Assembly: GCA_016792785.1 (NCBI GenBank)
Contig: JAEUML010000037.1
Location: forward strand, 1 to 34,957
Length of the DNA stretch: 34,957 nt
Reading direction: 5' to 3'
Source of the DNA: Alphaproteobacteria bacterium
GTDB lineage: Bacteria > Pseudomonadota > Alphaproteobacteria > Micropepsales > Micropepsaceae
Shown here: piece by piece, positions 31,890 to 34,957 of the stretch
How positions within the stretch are numbered: position 1 is the stretch's first letter
How the letters are laid out: every line of letters begins with the position of its first letter
Program-made: the position numbers and the translations under genes
The notes under the pieces: generated by a model
What the model saw: the letters and a program-made list of their open reading frames with translations, nothing else
The model's database searches: none
What the model was told of the DNA's origin: nothing

Positions 31890-32840
31890 TCAACCCTCTT
31901 CGATCCAGCTCTTCACCAGTTGATGGGCGATGGCGAGGGGCGGGGGGAGGCGGAGGTCGCCTTTGCCGCGCTTTTCGAGCGCGTCTTTCACTTCGGCGCG
32001 GGTGAACCAGCGGGCATCGGAGAGTTCGGTCATGTCGACCGTGACGTCGGTCGTTGTGGCCCGTGCGAAGCAGCCGATCATCAGTGACGACGGATAGGGC
32101 CAAGGCTGCGTCGAATGGAACAGTACGTCGCCGATTTTGATGCCCGCTTCTTCGGTCAGTTCGCGGGCGACCGCTTCTTCGATCGTTTCGCCGGGTTCGA
32201 CGAAGCCTGCAAGCGCGGAATAGAAACCGGCCGGCCATTTCTCCTGGCGGCCGAGCAGGCAGCTGTCGCCGTGGAGCGCCAACATAATCACGACCGGGTC
32301 GGTGCGCGGGAAGTGCTCGGTGTTGCAGGCCACGCAGTAGCGCTTGTAACCGGCGTCGGCCTGCGACGTGGGGCCGCCACAATTGGCGCAGAAGCCGTGG
32401 CGTTGGTGCCAATCGATGATCGACTTTGCTTGCGCCAGGATCGCCGCGTCGCCGGGATCGATTTCTTCGGCCACTGTGCGCAGGTCCGCGAAGTGGCCGA
32501 GGCCCGCTAGTACGCCGTCGGCGCTGGGGTCCGGGCCGCCCGACACGTCGATCGCGAAGTGCGGCATGTCGCGCATGACGCCCAGAAAGACCGTCGTGGC
32601 GCCCGGGCGCATCAGCGGCAACGCGAGTTCGGCCGTGATCCAGCCAGCCTCGCGCCGGCCCTCACGGTTCTTGATCAGGAAGGGCATCAGTTTCCAGATC
32701 GGAATGAACAGCGTGCGTTTGTCGGCCAGCGCACCGGCCAGCCATTCCTGGTTCGTGCGCAGATGGGCCGCGCGGTCGAGCGGCGAATTCGCGAAGACGT
32801 TGGGATTTTTTGGCAGGACCAGGCTCATCGACCGCAGCAC
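31890..32840 (-). CDS. nudC: NAD(+) diphosphatase (Nudix, NADH pyrophosphatase)
   Basis: 316-residue NudC that splits NAD(H) to NMN(H) and AMP; the E. coli enzyme also removes NAD caps from RNA. An N-terminal NUDIX-like domain (about 20-130) is followed by a zinc ribbon (Cys151, Cys154, Cys169, Cys172), then the Nudix box GFVEPGETIEEAVARELTEE with AGI (residues 212-234). The NADH-specific motif TQPWPYPSSLM, matching SQPWPFP of the family, lies just beyond (244-254). The GTG at 32840 has GGAAAGG five bases upstream; ATG 32828 is an alternative with a poor site. It is convergent with the CPBP-like gene and divergent from the SRP RNA gene. Confidence 0.94.
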   Translation of the reverse strand: MLRSMSLVLPKNPNVFANSPLDRAAHLRTNQEWLAGALADKRTLFIPIWKLMPFLIKNREGRREAGWITAELALPLMRPGATTVFLGVMRDMPHFAIDVSGGPDPSADGVLAGLGHFADLRTVAEEIDPGDAAILAQAKSIIDWHQRHGFCANCGGPTSQADAGYKRYCVACNTEHFPRTDPVVIMLALHGDSCLLGRQEKWPAGFYSALAGFVEPGETIEEAVARELTEEAGIKIGDVLFHSTQPWPYPSSLMIGCFARATTTDVTVDMTELSDARWFTRAEVKDALEKRGKGDLRLPPPLAIAHQLVKSWIEEG

Positions 32841-32910
32841 TCACGCCTTTCCACAGGAATGTGGGGCGCGACTTTGCACGCCGCCCCCGCCCGCCGCAAC
32901 GCCCCAAACC

Positions 32911-32941
32911 TTGCCTTTCGCGGGGACGCGCCTGATATAGT
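32911..32941 (+). promoter_or_regulatory. Putative promoter of the SRP RNA gene
   Basis: -35-like TTGCCT at 32911-32916 and -10 TATAGT at 32936-32941, with a 19-base spacer. The -10 ends seven bases before the first paired base of the RNA at 32949. The long spacer is suboptimal, but the position relative to the RNA start fits well. Confidence 0.55.
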
Positions 32942-32948
32942 CCTCCTC

Positions 32949-33044
32949 GGGAGGTTGGCGGCGGGCGAGTCCCTCGCCAACCCGGTCAGGTCCGGAAGGA
33001 AGCAGCCGTAACGAGTTTCGGCTCGGGTCGTTCACCAGCCTCCC
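32949..33044 (+). ncRNA. ffs: Signal recognition particle RNA (4.5S, bacterial small type)
   Basis: 96-base SRP RNA that binds Ffh (protein SRP54) and directs membrane proteins to FtsY. The universally conserved core GGTCAGG-TCCGGAAGGAAGCAGCC, with its GGAA tetraloop, is at 32984-33007. The ends pair: GGGAGGTTGG at 32949-32958 with CCAGCCTCCC at 33035-33044. The size fits the small (about 100-base) Gram-negative form. It sits directly upstream of dnaX. Confidence 0.96.
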
Positions 33045-33050
33045 ACCTTT

Positions 33051-33070
33051 GCTCCCGCTTGCGCGGGAGC
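33051..33070 (+). terminator. Hairpin between SRP RNA gene and dnaX
   Basis: Perfect 8-bp stem, GCTCCCGC at 33051-33058 and GCGGGAGC at 33063-33070, with a TTGC loop, seven bases after the SRP RNA. Only TTCGGTG follows, so it is a weak terminator at best; it could be a processing or attenuator structure in the dnaX leader. Confidence 0.4.
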
Positions 33071-33105
33071 TTCGGTGGGCGCGGCCCACCAACGCGGATT
33101 CACGG

Positions 33106-34884
33106 ATGGCGAAGAAGGACAAGGGTTCGGACGCGGGCGCGGACGAACCGGGCCTCGGATTGACGGGCGGCGTGGCGAAGGGCGAGGGCGCCTATCGCGT
33201 TCTCGCGCGCAAATACCGGCCGCAAAATTTCGAGGACGCGTTCATCGGCCAGTCGGCAATGGTGCGCACGCTGGGCAATGCGTTCGCGAGCGGCCGCGTC
33301 GCGCATGCCTTTATGCTGACCGGCGTGCGGGGCGTCGGAAAAACGACGACGGCGCGCATTGTCGCCAAGGCGTTGAACTGCATCGGGCCCGACGGCAAGC
33401 GGGGCGAGCCCACGATCGCGCCCTGCGGCGTGTGCGAGCCTTGCCGCTCGATCGCCGAGTCCCGCCACGTCGACGTTTATGAAATGGACGCGGCCTCGCG
33501 CACCGGCATCGACGACATCCGCGAGATTGTCGAAGGTGTGCGCTATGCGCCGGCGGAGGCGCGGTTCAAGGTCTACATCATCGACGAAGTGCACATGCTG
33601 TCGAAGGCCGCGTTCAACGGTCTGCTCAAGACGCTGGAAGAGCCGCCGCCGCATGTGAAGTTCATCTTCGCCACGACCGAAATCCGCAAGGTGCCGATCA
33701 CGGTGCTGTCGCGTTGCCAGCGTTTCGATCTGAAGCGCGTGACGTTGGACGAGTTGGCCGCGCATCTCGCGTTCGTGTGCGAGAAGGAAAAGCAGCCGGC
33801 CTCCGACGCGGCGCTGCGCCTGATCGCGCGAGCGGCGGAAGGTTCGGCGCGCGATGCGCTGTCGCTGCTCGACCAGGCGTTCGCTCATGCCGGGGGGGCT
33901 GCGATCGAGGAAGAGCCAGTGCGGGCGATGCTGGGCCTTGCCGACCGCGGGCGCGGGCTTGAGTTGTTCGAGAAGTTGATGCGCGGGCAGATCGCAGAGG
34001 CGCTGAGCGAGTTTCGCGGACAGTACGATTCCGGGGCCGATCCGCTCGCCGTACTGCAGGACTTGACGCAGATCTGCCACGAGGCGACGCGCGCAAAGGT
34101 CGTGCAGGGTGCTGGCGGGGCGGCGGCCGAAGACGCGAAGAAGCTCGGCGAGATCGCGGGCAAGCTGACCGTGCCGCAGTTGGCGCGCACTTGGCAGCTT
34201 CTCTTGAAGGCATTGACCGAAGTGCAGACCGCGCCGGATGCGGCCGCCGCGACGGAGATGGCGTTGATCCGCATCGGCTACGCCGCGGAGTTGCCGCCGA
34301 CCGATCAACTCGTGCGGAGCGCGGGGTCCGCGCCTGCGGCATCGTCTTCACCGCGTGGCATCCAGGGGGCGTCACCACCGCCCGCGCCGCCGCCGTTGCG
34401 CATGACTGCGCGCGGTGAGCCCGCGGCGGCGGTGAGTGCGCCCGCGACGATTGCGGCGCCTGCCCCCGCCGGGCCGCGTGCGAGCGTTGCCGACTTGCGC
34501 GCCGTCGTGGCGCTCGCGCGTGACGCGCGCGAGGCGCGGCTTGTGCATGCGCTCGAGAACTGGGTCCATCTTGTGAAGTTCGAGCGCGGGCGGATCGAAA
34601 TTCGCCTGAACCCGAAAGCGCCGCCGGGGTTTCCCGGCGAGCTTTCCGACAAGCTCGCGAAGTGGACGGCTGAGCGGTGGGTCGTTTCGGTGTCGAGCGC
34701 CGAGGGTGAGGCCACGATCAGCGACCAGAACGAAGCGGCGGACCAAGCGCGGCGCGCTTCGGCGGCGCAGGACCCGCTTCTGAAAGCGGCGATGGCGGCG
34801 TTTCCGGGCGCGCGCATCGTCACCGTGCGCGACCGCGACGAATTCGCGAGCGAAACCGACAGCGAGACCAGCGAGGGGTCATGA
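33106..34884 (+). CDS. dnaX: DNA polymerase III subunit gamma/tau
   Basis: 592-residue clamp-loader ATPase that opens the sliding clamp and couples polymerases at the fork. The AAA+ module spans about residues 30-380: Walker A GVRGVGKTT with Lys79, the zinc-binding cysteines Cys92, Cys107, Cys110 and Cys113, Walker B IIDEVHML and the sensor/arginine-finger motif LSRCQRFD. A Pro/Ala-rich linker (about 415-470) leads to a C-terminal tau region (about 475-560) resembling the polymerase-contacting domain. The ATG at 33106 is chosen because the frame upstream lies in the hairpin after the SRP RNA; the ribosome site is weak. The stop overlaps the ybaB start (ATGA). No E. coli-type A-AAA-AAG slippery site is seen. 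Confidence 0.96.
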   Translation: MAKKDKGSDAGADEPGLGLTGGVAKGEGAYRVLARKYRPQNFEDAFIGQSAMVRTLGNAFASGRVAHAFMLTGVRGVGKTTTARIVAKALNCIGPDGKRGEPTIAPCGVCEPCRSIAESRHVDVYEMDAASRTGIDDIREIVEGVRYAPAEARFKVYIIDEVHMLSKAAFNGLLKTLEEPPPHVKFIFATTEIRKVPITVLSRCQRFDLKRVTLDELAAHLAFVCEKEKQPASDAALRLIARAAEGSARDALSLLDQAFAHAGGAAIEEEPVRAMLGLADRGRGLELFEKLMRGQIAEALSEFRGQYDSGADPLAVLQDLTQICHEATRAKVVQGAGGAAAEDAKKLGEIAGKLTVPQLARTWQLLLKALTEVQTAPDAAAATEMALIRIGYAAELPPTDQLVRSAGSAPAASSSPRGIQGASPPPAPPPLRMTARGEPAAAVSAPATIAAPAPAGPRASVADLRAVVALARDAREARLVHALENWVHLVKFERGRIEIRLNPKAPPGFPGELSDKLAKWTAERWVVSVSSAEGEATISDQNEAADQARRASAAQDPLLKAAMAAFPGARIVTVRDRDEFASETDSETSEGS

Positions 34885-34957
34885 AGAACATCGGCGACTT
34901 GATGAAGCAGGCGCAGCAGTTGCAAGCGCGCTTTCAGGAAGCGCAAGAGCGCGTCAA
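34881..34957 (+). CDS. YbaB/EbfC family nucleoid-associated protein, truncated by window end
   Basis: Only the first 25 codons are present, starting MKNIGDLMKQAQQLQ and continuing as a Gln/Arg/Glu-rich helix. This is the typical N-terminus of the YbaB/EbfC DNA-binding family. The ATG overlaps the dnaX stop by 4 bases. dnaX-ybaB(-recR) is a conserved order in proteobacteria, which supports the call; the rest of the gene lies outside the window. Confidence 0.9.
   Translation, partial: MKNIGDLMKQAQQLQARFQEAQERV

Noticed and set aside
33106-34884. Programmed frameshift in dnaX producing a shorter gamma form
   Set aside because: No A-AAA-AAG type slippery heptamer followed by a stem was found in the region expected; the frame is continuous.
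1-34957. CRISPR arrays, insertion sequences, prophage, toxin-antitoxin or tRNA genes
   Set aside because: Looked for direct repeats with spacers, transposase motifs, attachment-site duplications and cloverleaf ends; none was convincing.

Overview
The window is about 35 kb of GC-rich, densely packed chromosome from an alphaproteobacterium. The evidence is the gene set and its order: a Caulobacter-type Flp/Tad (cpa) pilus locus, CtrA-like TTAA-N7-TTAA boxes in front of the pilin gene, a membrane-anchored CycM-like cytochrome c next to kdsB and pheA, and a short 4.5S-type SRP RNA gene directly upstream of dnaX and ybaB. I cannot name the genus. No insertion sequence, prophage, CRISPR array, tRNA or 16S/23S/5S rRNA gene was recognised. 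Base composition looks uniform, apart from AT-richer promoter regions near 11.6 kb and 14.0 kb.

Layout. 1-5.3 kb: an S9 prolyl-oligopeptidase-type peptidase (probably cut at its 5' end), then a large exported TPR-CHAT protein with an intact caspase-like His/Cys pair. 5.3-7.4 kb: a tiny two-helix membrane protein, acyl-CoA thioesterase II (tesB) and a single-pass proline-rich protein of unknown function. 7.4-10.3 kb (minus strand): a HAMP/coiled-coil membrane protein that resembles a chemoreceptor but lacks the signalling tip, and a small coiled-coil protein. 10.4-24.3 kb: the Tad pilus region.

The Tad genes lie in several transcription units: two TadE-like pseudopilins (minus, with their own terminator), a divergent TadG-like von Willebrand protein, a stand-alone CpaC N-domain protein (minus), the Flp pilin (with its own terminator), prepilin peptidase cpaA, the run cpaB-cpaC-cpaD-cpaE-cpaF-tadB-tadC ending in a strong terminator, and a convergent TadD-like TPR lipoprotein. 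Together these supply the pilin, its peptidase, the outer-membrane secretin and its lipoprotein, the ATPase with its inner-membrane platform, the localisation ATPase and the minor pseudopilins of a tight-adherence pilus.

24.5-33 kb is mostly housekeeping or metabolic: an orphan TAXI-type solute-binding protein and a DUF1648-like membrane protein, an M17 leucyl aminopeptidase, a GhrA-like hydroxyacid dehydrogenase, a membrane-anchored cytochrome c with a long Ala/Pro tail, kdsB-pheA (overlapping), a CPBP-like membrane protein and nudC. 32.9 kb to the end holds the SRP RNA gene, dnaX and the first codons of ybaB/ebfC.

The most interesting observations are: a shared 30-bp promoter-like element (CtrA-type box plus a CCCTAAG block at the same spacing) in front of both the Flp pilin and the unknown single-pass protein 7.5 kb away; the exported TPR-CHAT protein; the tip-less receptor-like coiled-coil protein beside the pilus genes; and the stand-alone secretin N-domain protein. 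All functional statements come from reading motifs by eye; no database search was run.
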